Shown here piece after piece: positions 15,385 through 24,070 of a DNA stretch of 63,287 nt (the stretch's first letter is position 1; each line of letters opens with the position of its first letter). Source of the DNA: Nitrospinae bacterium CG11_big_fil_rev_8_21_14_0_20_45_15 (GTDB lineage: Bacteria > Nitrospinota > Nitrospinia > Nitrospinales > VA-1); NCBI GenBank assembly GCA_002787235.1, contig PCWG01000026.1, positions 65,278 through 128,564 of the forward strand, given 5' to 3'. The notes below the pieces were generated by a model that was given only the letters and a program-made list of their open reading frames with translations, was not told the DNA's origin and ran no database searches. The translations under genes were made by a program, and so were the position numbers.

Positions 15385-15707
15385 CCGGCGGCTGGGTTCA
15401 GCTGATTGTTGCGGGAGTGTTTGAAATCATTTGGGTCATTGGGCTCAAACTGTCTGATGGATTGTCCCGGATGGCTCCGTCTGGTGTATCTCTGGTTGCG
15501 ATGCTTTTCAGTTTGTACTTCTTATCGCTTTCGATCAAAACGCTTCCTCTGGGGACTGCTTATGCCGTGTGGACGGGGATTGGGATTCTGGGCACAACTC
15601 TGATCGGCATTTTCTATTTCAATGAACCCAAAACGGCACTCCGTTTCTTCTTCCTGTTCTTAATCATCGCGGGAATCCTCGGTCTCAAACTCCAGTCCAA
15701 ATATTGA
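15381..15707 (+). CDS. sugE: SugE/Gdx-type small multidrug resistance (guanidinium) exporter
   Basis: 108 residues with four TM helices typical of SMR proteins. The essential membrane glutamate lies in AGVFEIIWVIGLKLS of helix 1. GTAYAVWTGIGILGT in helix 3 and FNEPKTA before helix 4 are more like SugE/Gdx than EmrE. Gdx proteins work as antiparallel dimers exchanging guanidinium for protons in the inner membrane. It overlaps the Coq4-motif gene (ATGA) and ends tail-to-tail with the MMPL gene. No guanidine riboswitch is visible upstream of the pair. Confidence 0.85.
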   Translation: MTGGWVQLIVAGVFEIIWVIGLKLSDGLSRMAPSGVSLVAMLFSLYFLSLSIKTLPLGTAYAVWTGIGILGTTLIGIFYFNEPKTALRFFFLFLIIAGILGLKLQSKY

Positions 15708-15781
15708 TATCTACTCAACGGTTGAGTGCTGGAATCTCTTTCGTGAAACACACTCGGCTTTCGACTGAAGATGGCACTCGT

Positions 15782-18322
15782 TCAGGCAGGTTGCGGTCGC
15801 GAATCCAGTTTTGCTTCTGAGGCCTTGCTTTCGGGTCCGAGTGGCTTGAAAGTCATGATCAATGCGGGGAGCAGGGTCAGGTTGTTGAGCAGTGCGACGA
15901 TCATTGCAACGCCGGTCAGCATGCCGAAGTAGATTGTGGGGATGAAGTTGGACAGGGTCAGCACCGAAAATCCAAAGGTGACGGTTATAGAGGTGTAGTA
16001 AATGGCGCGGCCGATGCTACCGTGACAGATTTTCAATGTGTCTTGATAATTTCCGCTCTTGGCAAATTCTTCTTTAAACCGATAGATGTAGTGGATGGTG
16101 TCGTCTACGGCTATGCCGATGGTGATGGCGGCAATGGTGATGGTCATCATATCCAACGGTATTTTGAACCAGCCCATGATCCCCAAAACCAGCCCGGCGG
16201 ATAGCAGATTGGGGATGATGGCGAGAATGGAGAGGTACACTCGTTTGAACAGGATAATGAACATTATCAGAATCCCTAAAAAGACCGTCCCTAATGTGAG
16301 TATCTGTGATTGGTAAAGGCTGTGGAGCATGTTGTTATAGAGCACTGCCATGCCGGTGAAGTGGATGCGTTCGGGTTCCAGATGCATTTCTTCGACCAGA
16401 TGTTTGCGAATTTTTTCGATCAGTTTGCCTCGGTTGAGTTTGGGATTGACCTCTTCAATGCGTGCTGAAAATCGGATCTGATTGGCATCTTTGGACAGAT
16501 AGGGATGTATGAAGATTTTTTTCAAATCTTCCGGCAGAAGTTTGCGGATCAGCGCAAGGTCATAATCCTCAGGCAATTTGTCATCATTCAATATTTTGAG
16601 AACTTTGACAGTCGTGGCGATGGACAGGGTTTTGCCAATTTCTGGCAAGCTTTCCAGGTAATCGTGAATTTTTTCGGCGAACAACAACTGCTCGGAGTGG
16701 AACCAATAGTTTTCTATCTCTTTTTCTGAAGCTTCGCTGAAAGGGTCGTCTGCAAAAGGGTCAGGTTCTTTATTTTCCGCTTCGATTTCCTTGAGGTATT
16801 TGAAGAAGTCTTTGTTGGCATCGATAACGATGTCCAGAGGAGTGGTTCCCCCTAATTGCTGATCAATGACACGCATGCCGCGATAGATTTCTGTCGATGG
16901 CTTGAAATAGTCGATGAAACGGTTTTCAACCTGAAGTTGCGAGACGCCGACAAAACAAAACAATGCAAGCAAGCCTCCAAGGCACAGAATCAGCTTTGTT
17001 TTACTTAAAGTAAAGCTTGCAAAGGCATTGGTCAGTTTTTTAGTGATGTCTTTTGCTGAGACCGAGGGCAGGGGTTGCAACAGGACAAGGCAAGCAGGGA
17101 AAAAAATGAACGAAAGACAAAAGGCAACGATGATACCGAGAGTCATCATCCAGCCAAAGTCAATGACCGGGCGTATTCCACTTGTGACCAGCGACGCGAA
17201 GGCCGCAATGGTGGTGATAGAGGTGTAGAAACAGGGCAAAAACATATGCTCTACGGTTTTATAAACGATATCGTGTCGATTGATATCGGGAAATTCTACA
17301 TAGAGTTCTCCATATCGGACGATGAGATGAATCACCAGAGATATCGTGATGACCAAAAGAATGGAGATGAAATTGGAGGAGATGACTGTCACCCGCCAAT
17401 CCAGAAAACCAAGAACTCCTACGATGACTAAAGTGGAAATGGCACAACAGGCTAAGGGTAGGGTGATCCACCGTGTTTTTTGAAAAAATGCGGCGAGTGC
17501 GGCAATCATTAAAAGCAAAATTCCCCAGCCGAAAATCGAGATATCGTGGCGGATGTAATCGATCATGTCAGAGCTGATCATGGGAACACCGCCCAGATAC
17601 ATTTGGCCGTGTTGCCTTTGCGTGTCCATGATTCTTCTGACCTCTTCAATCTCTGGACCTTGTTTGTCCAAGACTTCCGCGGTGTGCTGATTGAAAGCCT
17701 CGATGACTGTTTTTAAACGAAAATTCTCAGTATCAGTGAGTCCTTGATGCGCCTTCTTTTTACGGAGATCGTTGCGTTCGTTCAAAAGCGAAAAATATAT
17801 TTCGTCTCTCTTGTAATTGACGAGGATGGCGGTTGTTTTCCCATCGGGACTGACGAGTAACTTCTGATAAACAGGACTTTCACGAAATTCTTTGAGAGCC
17901 AGTGTTTTGTCAATATCGGGTGTTTGCAGGCTCCGAACATTTTTCCCTATTTCTGTGAAATCAATTTTGGGACTGTTTAACAGAGGCGCGTCGAGAATTG
18001 TGGTGACACTGGATACGTGGTCCAATTTTTCTAATTGAGTTTTTAATTCGCGGATACCTTGCAGAGAATCTTCGGACAATAATTCTTTGTTGGGAGTGTA
18101 GGTGATGATGAGGAAATCCTGAGTGCCGTATTCTTTACTGATCTCGCGGAAATATTCCAGATCTTTATCATTTTCCAGAACCAGCGATTCGGCAGAGGCG
18201 TCCAATTTGAAATTGGGTATATAGCTGGCGAAGAAAATGAAAACGATAGCGACGAATAAAAGGGATAGGTAGGGACGTTTTAGAACGACTTGATCGTAAA
18301 TTTTTAGTGGTAACGGATTCAT
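15782..18322 (-). CDS. MMPL/RND-superfamily transporter
   Basis: 846 residues with the duplicated RND plan. One N-terminal TM helix (about 18-35) is followed by a large periplasmic loop and a five-helix block. After a second entry helix (LILCLGGLLALFCFVG) comes a second periplasmic loop and the last helix block with AITIGIAVDDTIHY, the sterol-sensing/MMPL proton-relay-like segment. Length and sequence fit the bacterial HpnN-like/'RND family transporter' group that moves lipids, hopanoids or hydrophobic compounds; the cargo is unknown. An acidic insert (DPFADDPFSEAS) lies in the second loop. A 20-bp palindrome at 18367-18386 stands in its promoter region, downstream of a LuxR-type regulator gene in the same orientation. 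Confidence 0.85.
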   Translation of the reverse strand: MNPLPLKIYDQVVLKRPYLSLLFVAIVFIFFASYIPNFKLDASAESLVLENDKDLEYFREISKEYGTQDFLIITYTPNKELLSEDSLQGIRELKTQLEKLDHVSSVTTILDAPLLNSPKIDFTEIGKNVRSLQTPDIDKTLALKEFRESPVYQKLLVSPDGKTTAILVNYKRDEIYFSLLNERNDLRKKKAHQGLTDTENFRLKTVIEAFNQHTAEVLDKQGPEIEEVRRIMDTQRQHGQMYLGGVPMISSDMIDYIRHDISIFGWGILLLMIAALAAFFQKTRWITLPLACCAISTLVIVGVLGFLDWRVTVISSNFISILLVITISLVIHLIVRYGELYVEFPDINRHDIVYKTVEHMFLPCFYTSITTIAAFASLVTSGIRPVIDFGWMMTLGIIVAFCLSFIFFPACLVLLQPLPSVSAKDITKKLTNAFASFTLSKTKLILCLGGLLALFCFVGVSQLQVENRFIDYFKPSTEIYRGMRVIDQQLGGTTPLDIVIDANKDFFKYLKEIEAENKEPDPFADDPFSEASEKEIENYWFHSEQLLFAEKIHDYLESLPEIGKTLSIATTVKVLKILNDDKLPEDYDLALIRKLLPEDLKKIFIHPYLSKDANQIRFSARIEEVNPKLNRGKLIEKIRKHLVEEMHLEPERIHFTGMAVLYNNMLHSLYQSQILTLGTVFLGILIMFIILFKRVYLSILAIIPNLLSAGLVLGIMGWFKIPLDMMTITIAAITIGIAVDDTIHYIYRFKEEFAKSGNYQDTLKICHGSIGRAIYYTSITVTFGFSVLTLSNFIPTIYFGMLTGVAMIVALLNNLTLLPALIMTFKPLGPESKASEAKLDSRPQPA

Positions 18323-18366
18323 TAAATTTTATCTTTGAATTTACGAACAGAAGATGAAAGTCTAAA

Positions 18367-18386
18367 AATGGTGGTATACTACCATT
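18367..18386. promoter_or_regulatory. 20-bp near-perfect palindrome, likely operator of the MMPL transporter gene
   Basis: AATGGTGGTATACTACCATT pairs with its own complement except for one symmetric mismatch. It lies 45-64 bp upstream of the MMPL start codon at 18322. Size and symmetry suit a dimeric HTH regulator; lux boxes are also about 20 bp. The LuxR-type protein encoded just upstream is the nearest candidate, by inference. Confidence 0.5.
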
Positions 18387-18544
18387 CTTGGCGCAATGGC
18401 AAAACGAATAATTTACGAGGCGTGATCAGCCTTTCACTGCAAAGATTTGCTTCGTACGGCTTCTTGCGAGGTAAATGGCTTGAATGTAGTTATCGATGGA
18501 TTTTTTTAAGTAAATTGAACTTCTTTCCTGTTCTGATTTTAATT

Positions 18545-19060
18545 TCACTCAGCGTTGTTTTTAGGGGATAGCAAATCTTCTAAAAAGAATGCGGAAAACT
18601 CAGCTCTTCCTGTCATACTGGATTTCTTATAGATATCAAGCGATTGTTGTCTCGCCGTTCTTTCACTGGTTTCTCTGAAAGTTGCAATTTCCTTAAAGCT
18701 GAATCCTTTAAGCAGAAGCAGACCCACTTCTTTTTCAGCTGGAGTAAATTTCCAGTGTGTCATTTGTCTATCTATCGCGTCTCCTAGACCCTTCAAATAT
18801 TTTTCAGCTTCACTTTTCCATAAGGCAGTGTCTTGTTTCGATTGCTCCAGGTTCCGGTGCAATTTTTTATTCTTTTCTTTTACCTGAAAATTTTCTCGGG
18901 CGATCACGAAAATCCCGCTGAGAGAGGCAAGAAAAATGATCCCTTCTGCACTCATATGTCCTATGGAGGCACCTTCTCGCAGGTCAGAAAAAATATCCAG
19001 GGCACTGATTAATGAAATGAGGATCAATACACCGCCTAGAAGAAGACTGTCTTTTGACAT
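18545..19060 (-). CDS. membrane-anchored LuxR-type HTH regulator
   Basis: 171 residues. Two hydrophobic helices at about 6-24 and 37-54 are followed by a charged coiled-coil-like linker (EKNKKLHRNLEQSKQD). A C-terminal LuxR/GerE HTH occupies about 105-165 (FTPAEKEVGLLLLKGFSFKEIA, then a recognition helix near SERTARQQSLDIYKKS). There is no receiver or ligand domain, so it is a one-component regulator held at the membrane, probably sensing through the TM pair or by release. It diverges from the small membrane-protein gene at 19194 and lies upstream of the MMPL gene; palindromes occur on both sides. Confidence 0.75.
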   Translation of the reverse strand: MSKDSLLLGGVLILISLISALDIFSDLREGASIGHMSAEGIIFLASLSGIFVIARENFQVKEKNKKLHRNLEQSKQDTALWKSEAEKYLKGLGDAIDRQMTHWKFTPAEKEVGLLLLKGFSFKEIATFRETSERTARQQSLDIYKKSSMTGRAEFSAFFLEDLLSPKNNAE

Positions 19061-19112
19061 AGGGCTATTCGTAACTATAGGTGAACAAAGGTTTTATTTT
19101 ATAGGTCATCTG

Positions 19113-19139
19113 ACGAATTGAAGAATATATAGAATTCGT
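19113..19139. promoter_or_regulatory. dyad (7-bp arms, 13-bp spacer) in a divergent promoter region
   Basis: ACGAATT at 19113-19119 and its exact complement AATTCGT at 19133-19139 lie between the divergent LuxR-type gene (start 19060) and the membrane-protein gene (start 19194). The position suits a shared operator; the sequence differs from the palindrome before the MMPL gene. Confidence 0.4.
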
Positions 19140-19193
19140 TATTTTGGCAACATGGCAATTGAAAAATAATAACTTTTTGTTTGGAGATGAACA

Positions 19194-19733
19194 ATGGATT
19201 TCACACACATTAAAATTGGCCTGGCTCTGGCAATGATAGCAATTTTGTTGGGAGGGTCAATGGGGCTTGGGTTTGGTTGTTGTGAAGAGACTTTTGAGGA
19301 CACTTTTAAGGAAAGTGCGGCGGCAGTTTTAGCTGAAAAATACAATGGCGACCAGAAAAAGGCCGACAAGGTAACGAAGAAATCCTGGGTTTACATGAAG
19401 CGTGCTCACTTGCATTCGCAAACGATGGGAGTCATCAGCATCGCATTTTCACTGATTGCGGCGGGCTTGATGTTCCCTCCCAAGTTGCAAATGGGAATCT
19501 CCATTTTGAGTGGATTCGGTGGTTTGGGTTACGGTTTATTTTGGCTCTTTGCCGGATTTCTAGCTCCGGGTATGGGGTCCACAGGAGCGGCCAAGGATGC
19601 GGTAGGCCTTTTAGCGCAAGCTTCGGCGGGTTCCTTCTATATAGCGGCACTCGCTCTGTTTGGTGCATTGGGATACCGGGTCTTTTTCCTCAAAATGGCA
19701 GGCCAAAAAAATCCAAACTCTTCAAATGGCTGA
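19194..19733 (+). CDS. unknown four-helix membrane protein
   Basis: 179 residues with hydrophobic segments at about 9-28, 77-95, 100-122 and 145-168. A 45-residue charged loop follows the first (EDTFKESAAAVLAEKYNGDQ). A GFGCCEE motif closes helix 1 and a RAHLHSQTMG motif opens helix 2, so paired Cys and His lie near the membrane face and could bind a metal or haem. I cannot name the family. A GGAG site precedes ATG 19194. It is transcribed away from the LuxR-type regulator, suggesting control by it. Confidence 0.6.
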   Translation: MDFTHIKIGLALAMIAILLGGSMGLGFGCCEETFEDTFKESAAAVLAEKYNGDQKKADKVTKKSWVYMKRAHLHSQTMGVISIAFSLIAAGLMFPPKLQMGISILSGFGGLGYGLFWLFAGFLAPGMGSTGAAKDAVGLLAQASAGSFYIAALALFGALGYRVFFLKMAGQKNPNSSNG

Positions 19734-19894
19734 AATTAAAGTGTCCAGCGTTTTGTAATAAGAAAAATCTATCTATGAATGGAGGATCTGATTATCTGCA
19801 AGTAACCAGAAAATAGTTTGTCTTTCCGCTAAATCGTTTTGAATGTGACTGACCCTAATGGGCAATTAAAATCTTTTTTGGAGATAAAAATCTT

Positions 19895-20251
19895 ATGAAA
19901 AAAATAATTCTAGTTTTGGCAACTCTGCTATTTGTTTCCACCCCGTTATTTGCTTTTGCTGAAGCACCGTTGTCTTTGCAGGCAGATGCTAATGCGGAAG
20001 CTCAAAAACATAATGAAGAAGGAATTTTACATTTTAACAAAGGCCACTTCGATGTTGCACTCAAGCATTTCGAGGTTTCAGAAAAAGCTCAGCGAACCGC
20101 AGAAGTCTATTTTAATGAAGCTCTTGTATTCGATAAAATGGGCAAGCACGGTCAGGCTACCACGCATTTTAAGGAAGCTAAGACATTAGCCAACGGCAAT
20201 TCAAAAATTTTGGATTCAGAAATTTTGAATGGACATCTCAAAAATCACTAG
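19895..20251 (+). CDS. exported small TPR-like protein
   Basis: 118 residues with a clear Sec signal peptide (MKKIILVLATLLF..., cleavage near AFA-EA). The mature part is mostly helical and shows about two TPR-like units (HNEEGILHFNKGHFDVALKHFE, then AEVYFNEALVFDKMGKHGQATTHFKEAK). It is probably periplasmic and involved in protein-protein contacts; no catalytic motif. ATG 19895 is preceded by GGAG. A strong hairpin terminator follows at 20288-20318. Confidence 0.7.
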   Translation: MKKIILVLATLLFVSTPLFAFAEAPLSLQADANAEAQKHNEEGILHFNKGHFDVALKHFEVSEKAQRTAEVYFNEALVFDKMGKHGQATTHFKEAKTLANGNSKILDSEILNGHLKNH

Positions 20252-20287
20252 TATATTGGCATGGATAAGTTACCTATACCTTTATGG

Positions 20288-20322
20288 CAGTCTCCCTCCA
20301 GATGATGGAGGGAGACTGTTTG
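20288..20322 (+). terminator. rho-independent-type hairpin after the TPR-like gene
   Basis: A perfect 13-bp stem (CAGTCTCCCTCCA at 20288-20300, complement at 20306-20318) with a 5-base loop and a short T-rich tail (TTTGT). Confidence 0.65.
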
Positions 20323-20493
20323 TATGGTTCAGCTGAAATTTAAATACTACCGTCGATTTTGGATTTTTTTAGTGTTCCTGGCGATGAACTGCAATCAACC
20401 GAAATACTCGAATTTTTATTATGAGTGTGGCTGGATTCTTCGATCAAAACAATCCCCATCCTTTTTTATCCCGACCTTTTTTAGGAGGTTAAA

Positions 20494-21699
20494 TTGAATT
20501 CTCTGAAAAAGACGTTGTTTTTCTCATTAACGGGTTTGCTGTTGCTCTGTATTTTTTCAGAAAATGTTTTGGCCATTCCACTTTTTGCCAGAAAATACAA
20601 AGTCAGTTGCGTGATGTGTCATACAGGCTTCCCGCAACTCAATAGCTTTGGCAATGCTTTTGCTAGCAATGGCTATCAAATGCCCGATGAGGATACAAAA
20701 GACTTTGTGGATGAAATTGAGGATGGAAAATTATTTCTTCACGAACATTTTCCTTTTGCGATTCGAGTGGACTCCTTTTACAGGGCCCGCAAGGACACCG
20801 ACATCAACTTGGATATTGAGTCTCCCTTCTCGGTCAAAATCTTGACCAACGGTATATTAGCGAAGGATATATCGTATTATTTTTACTTTTTTTTTAATGA
20901 AAGAGGCGGGGTAACGGGGATTGAAGACGCGTTTATCTATTTCAACAATGCGTTTAAAATTGATAATTTTGATGTCCGCATGGGACAATATCAAATAAGC
21001 GATTCCATTTTTCCACGCGAACAAAGACTCACGTTTCAGGACTATACCTATTATACCGTTCCTGTCAGCAACAGCGGTTTCAACCTGGTCTACGACCGTG
21101 GGGTGGAGGCCAGCTACAGCATTGAAGCAACCGAAGATTTTGGGATAGGTCTCCTCGGCGGTATAGCCAATGGCAACGGAATCAACAATTCAAACGCCGC
21201 GCGGAATTTTGACAGTGATCCGTATAAAAACTTTTACGGGCGCATTTCATTCAGCTACGGGAATCAAGGCATTGGAATCTATGCTTATACTGGAAAAGAA
21301 GAAAACACGAGTAAAGCCGTGAACGAATTTTATCGAATCGGACCCGATTTCAATTTCACCGTTTTTGGAGACTGGAATATATGGGGAAGTTATCTTTATG
21401 GTGAGGATGAGAATGCGATTTTCGCGGCAAATGGAGTGGGTGATATCAACTCATGGGGTGGATTTACCGGTGTAACACATTATTTAACTGATCAATGGCT
21501 TCTTTCTCTATTGCATAATGTTGTAGAGGTAGACAGGAAACCGCAGTTGGATGTCAATGTATTTACGGTGAATTTCAGTTATTATTTGATGCGGAATCTT
21601 AAATTCATGTTTGAAGGGACTGCTGATTTGAAAGGCAAAGGGCCAAGCCATCCGCAAAAAACACATACGGGTGAATTTGGTATTGTCTTTGCCTATTAG
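20494..21699 (+). CDS. monohaem c-type cytochrome with C-terminal beta-barrel-like domain
   Basis: 401 residues starting at TTG 20494, chosen because a full AGGAGG site lies five bases upstream and a signal peptide follows (cleavage near VLA-IP). The mature N-terminus carries one haem c site, C39-V-M-C42-H43, in ARKYKVSCVMCHTGFPQLN, a context common in outer-membrane cytochromes of nitrite and sulfur oxidisers. From about residue 75 onward there are many short alternating strands rich in aromatic and glycine residues (SYYFYFFFNE, GIYAYTG, WNIWGSYLYG), ending NFSYYLMRNLKFMFEG and GEFGIVFAY with a C-terminal aromatic. This looks like an outer-membrane barrel of about 14-16 strands. A haem-plug porin or electron-conduit role is inferred. 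Confidence 0.7.
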   Translation: MNSLKKTLFFSLTGLLLLCIFSENVLAIPLFARKYKVSCVMCHTGFPQLNSFGNAFASNGYQMPDEDTKDFVDEIEDGKLFLHEHFPFAIRVDSFYRARKDTDINLDIESPFSVKILTNGILAKDISYYFYFFFNERGGVTGIEDAFIYFNNAFKIDNFDVRMGQYQISDSIFPREQRLTFQDYTYYTVPVSNSGFNLVYDRGVEASYSIEATEDFGIGLLGGIANGNGINNSNAARNFDSDPYKNFYGRISFSYGNQGIGIYAYTGKEENTSKAVNEFYRIGPDFNFTVFGDWNIWGSYLYGEDENAIFAANGVGDINSWGGFTGVTHYLTDQWLLSLLHNVVEVDRKPQLDVNVFTVNFSYYLMRNLKFMFEGTADLKGKGPSHPQKTHTGEFGIVFAY

Positions 21700-21740
21700 A
21701 CGTTTTAGGGGCCGATTGAATTTGAAAATAGAGGACTACT

Positions 21741-22508
21741 ATGCAAAACAGAATTGTCTGTACTTCATTTTTTATTTTAATCACGTTTTTGATGAGTGTG
21801 GTGTCCGTATCGGCGCAACGGTTAGGGATCAACTTGTCAGGGTTTGACGTTGATGTCGAACCGTTTGCCCCAAAAGTCAAAGAAAGCTATGGATTGAAGG
21901 TGATTCATCCCTACGCTTTTCCCCTCAGTACGTTTCAGCAAAGCATGGCTTCTTTGGTTTTCAATGAAAAATCCATATTTGGCTCCGACAAGAAAAGAAT
22001 ATTTAAAAACGAACTAATAAAAAAAATTGCTCCAGAATTTGTAACCAGATTCAAGGAAGCGGGGCCAGGAGAAAAAATTGCTTTTGAAATTTACAGCCGA
22101 TCTGGAAAAAAGTTTATTCAAGGAGACACTTTTTTAACCCCTCAAGGTCTGCATTGGCGATTTACCATATTGGATTGGGAAAAACGTGATTTTGATAATT
22201 CTGATATTTCAGGAGTCCCTTGGACTATTGTTCCACAGGATAATCAAGAATATATGAAGTGGGTCTGGAAAAAATCGAAAAGAGTTTCAGAGGATCTTAC
22301 GAATTGGATTGTTTTAAAAAATGTTCTCCCCATTGCCGCAAATGTATTGCCCGCCCCTCTTCCCTCGACAGAAGCCGAATCACATCGTAAAGATTCAATA
22401 ATGAGTATTGAAAATCGGTTGTTGAAGCTTGAAAAATTATGGAATGAAAAAATTATTACCGAAGAAGAGTACAACTCCAAAAGGAAGGATATTTTAGAAG
22501 ATTTGTAA
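21741..22508 (+). CDS. exported protein with C-terminal SHOCT domain
   Basis: 255 residues with a signal peptide (cleavage near VSA-QR), an unrecognised middle part of about 180 residues, and a C-terminal SHOCT-type helix pair (LEKLWNEKIITEEEYNSKRKDIL, of which the EEY-x-x-K-R-K core is diagnostic). SHOCT domains are short oligomerisation or tethering helices. ATG 21741 follows AGGA. It is 41 bp from the cytochrome-barrel gene and so probably in the same transcript. The middle (GPGEKIAFEIYSRSGKKFIQG) looks beta-rich. Function unknown. Confidence 0.65.
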   Translation: MQNRIVCTSFFILITFLMSVVSVSAQRLGINLSGFDVDVEPFAPKVKESYGLKVIHPYAFPLSTFQQSMASLVFNEKSIFGSDKKRIFKNELIKKIAPEFVTRFKEAGPGEKIAFEIYSRSGKKFIQGDTFLTPQGLHWRFTILDWEKRDFDNSDISGVPWTIVPQDNQEYMKWVWKKSKRVSEDLTNWIVLKNVLPIAANVLPAPLPSTEAESHRKDSIMSIENRLLKLEKLWNEKIITEEEYNSKRKDILEDL

Positions 22509-22629
22509 AGCGTAGGTAAGTTTTAGTATCGAGTTTTAAAGAAGGATCCCCCTCTAGCTCAAAAAATGAACCGTTCCGCAATAGAATTTTTATTTTTCTA
22601 CTAAGGTTGTCTTTAATTGCGCGAATTCA

Positions 22630-22659
22630 TTGAGCCTTCCCCGTTTGTTCATGTATAAT
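22630..22659 (+). promoter_or_regulatory. sigma-70-like promoter of pgi-tal
   Basis: TTGAGC at 22630-22635, an 18-bp spacer and a consensus TATAAT at 22654-22659, about 95 bp ahead of the pgi start. Confidence 0.5.
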
Positions 22660-22753
22660 TTCATAAAGGGTTCTACGTTTGCAGGTTGCGGAATCCCTTG
22701 AAAAAAAGTTATTCTCCATAGTTTGACAGATTCCCTTGATTTCCTCACGTGTA

Positions 22754-24052
22754 ATGAACTCTATAGAACTCGACATTTCAAATACCATCCCCTTGATTTC
22801 GCCTGAAGAACGTTTGGCTTTGGATGATAGAGTCAAGTATATCCATTCAGCGATGGAAATGCGAAAAGGTGTGGGGGCAGACTTTTTGGGTTGGGCTGAT
22901 TTGCCATCGCAGACCTCCGCTGATTATCTGGCAGAAGTTGATGCTGTCGCCAAGACCATTCGCAATTCTTGTGAGGTTTTGATCCATCTTGGTATTGGTG
23001 GGTCTTACCTTGGTGCCAGAGCTGGAATCTCATTTTTGGGAGTGGATGGTTCCACTAAGAATATTCCTGAAATTCATTTTGCAGGTTGTAATATCAGCTC
23101 AGACTATTATGCAGAATTGTTTTCGGTGATAGAAAATAAAGACTGCTGTTTGTTTCTGGTCTCAAAATCGGGGGCAACTCTGGAGTTTGGCATTGGGTTT
23201 CGTCTGTTGCGACAATGGATGGAAAAGAAGTATGGGGTTAAAGAGGCGGCCCGCAGGATTTTTGTTGCCACCGATCCTAAAGAAGGTGTGCTGAGACAAT
23301 TGGCCAACGAGAAAGGATATTTTTCCTTTGATATTCCCTCCGACATCGGGGGCAGGTATTCGGTATTGACCCCGGTAGGATTGATCCCGATGGCTGTTTC
23401 AGGAGCGGATATAACAGCTCTGATGAGCGGCGCGCGGGATATGGAATCGTTGCTTCGACAAAATGCATCTTCTGAGAACAACCCCGCGTATTTGTATGCA
23501 GTCAACAAACACTTATTGAAGACTAAAGGAAAAAACATCGAAATTATTGCCGGATTCCATCCTTGCTTGAGGGAGTTCCTGGAATGGCAAAAGCAATTAG
23601 CGGGCGAAAGTGAAGGGAAGGACGGCAAGGGAATTTTTCCTGCTTCGGTTGAGTATCCCGCCGATTTGCATTCGTTGGGGCAATGGGTTCAGGAAGGGGA
23701 AAGGAGTTTGTTTGAGACCTTTCTCGTGATAGAAAAATCAAGTCATGAAATCAAAATACCTGAATTCCCAGGCGATGAGGACGGCCTGAATTTTCTGGCA
23801 GGGAAGACTTTGGATTTTGTCAACGAAATGGCGTATAAGGGAACTGCCCAAGCCCATCTTGAGGGACAAGTCCCCAATATGACTCTTCGAGTCAAAGATA
23901 GAAGTTCCTATTCTTTGGGGCAATTGTTCTATTTTTTTCAACGCGCTGTCGCCATGACGAGCTACCTGGATAAAGTCAACCCCTTCGATCAGCCCGGTGT
24001 CGAACTCTATAAAAATAATATGTATTCTCTCTTAAATAAACCTGGATATTAG
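22754..24052 (+). CDS. pgi: glucose-6-phosphate isomerase
   Basis: 432 residues from ATG 22754; a TTG at 22736 would add six residues and neither has a strong ribosome site. Family stretches: LIHLGIGGSYLGARA near 75-90, FLVSKSGATLEF, GGRYSVLTPVGLIP, LHSLGQWVQEGERSLFE and QVPNMTLRVKDRSSYSLGQL. It interconverts glucose-6-P and fructose-6-P in the cytoplasm. The short bacterial form of about 430-450 residues matches. It is followed after 18 bp by a transaldolase-type gene, linking glycolysis/gluconeogenesis and pentose phosphate flow in one operon. Confidence 0.9.
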   Translation: MNSIELDISNTIPLISPEERLALDDRVKYIHSAMEMRKGVGADFLGWADLPSQTSADYLAEVDAVAKTIRNSCEVLIHLGIGGSYLGARAGISFLGVDGSTKNIPEIHFAGCNISSDYYAELFSVIENKDCCLFLVSKSGATLEFGIGFRLLRQWMEKKYGVKEAARRIFVATDPKEGVLRQLANEKGYFSFDIPSDIGGRYSVLTPVGLIPMAVSGADITALMSGARDMESLLRQNASSENNPAYLYAVNKHLLKTKGKNIEIIAGFHPCLREFLEWQKQLAGESEGKDGKGIFPASVEYPADLHSLGQWVQEGERSLFETFLVIEKSSHEIKIPEFPGDEDGLNFLAGKTLDFVNEMAYKGTAQAHLEGQVPNMTLRVKDRSSYSLGQLFYFFQRAVAMTSYLDKVNPFDQPGVELYKNNMYSLLNKPGY

Positions 24053-24070
24053 AATAAAGGACAATTTTTT

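Noticed and set aside
15713-15727. 15-bp palindrome ACTCAAC-G-GTTGAGT after sugE
   Set aside because: With a one-base centre it cannot form a terminator hairpin, has no T-run, and is not placed at a promoter.
18335-18571. 78-codon plus-strand open frame between the MMPL and LuxR-type genes
   Set aside because: It runs across the operator palindrome and into the 3' end of the LuxR-type gene on the other strand; no ribosome site or family.
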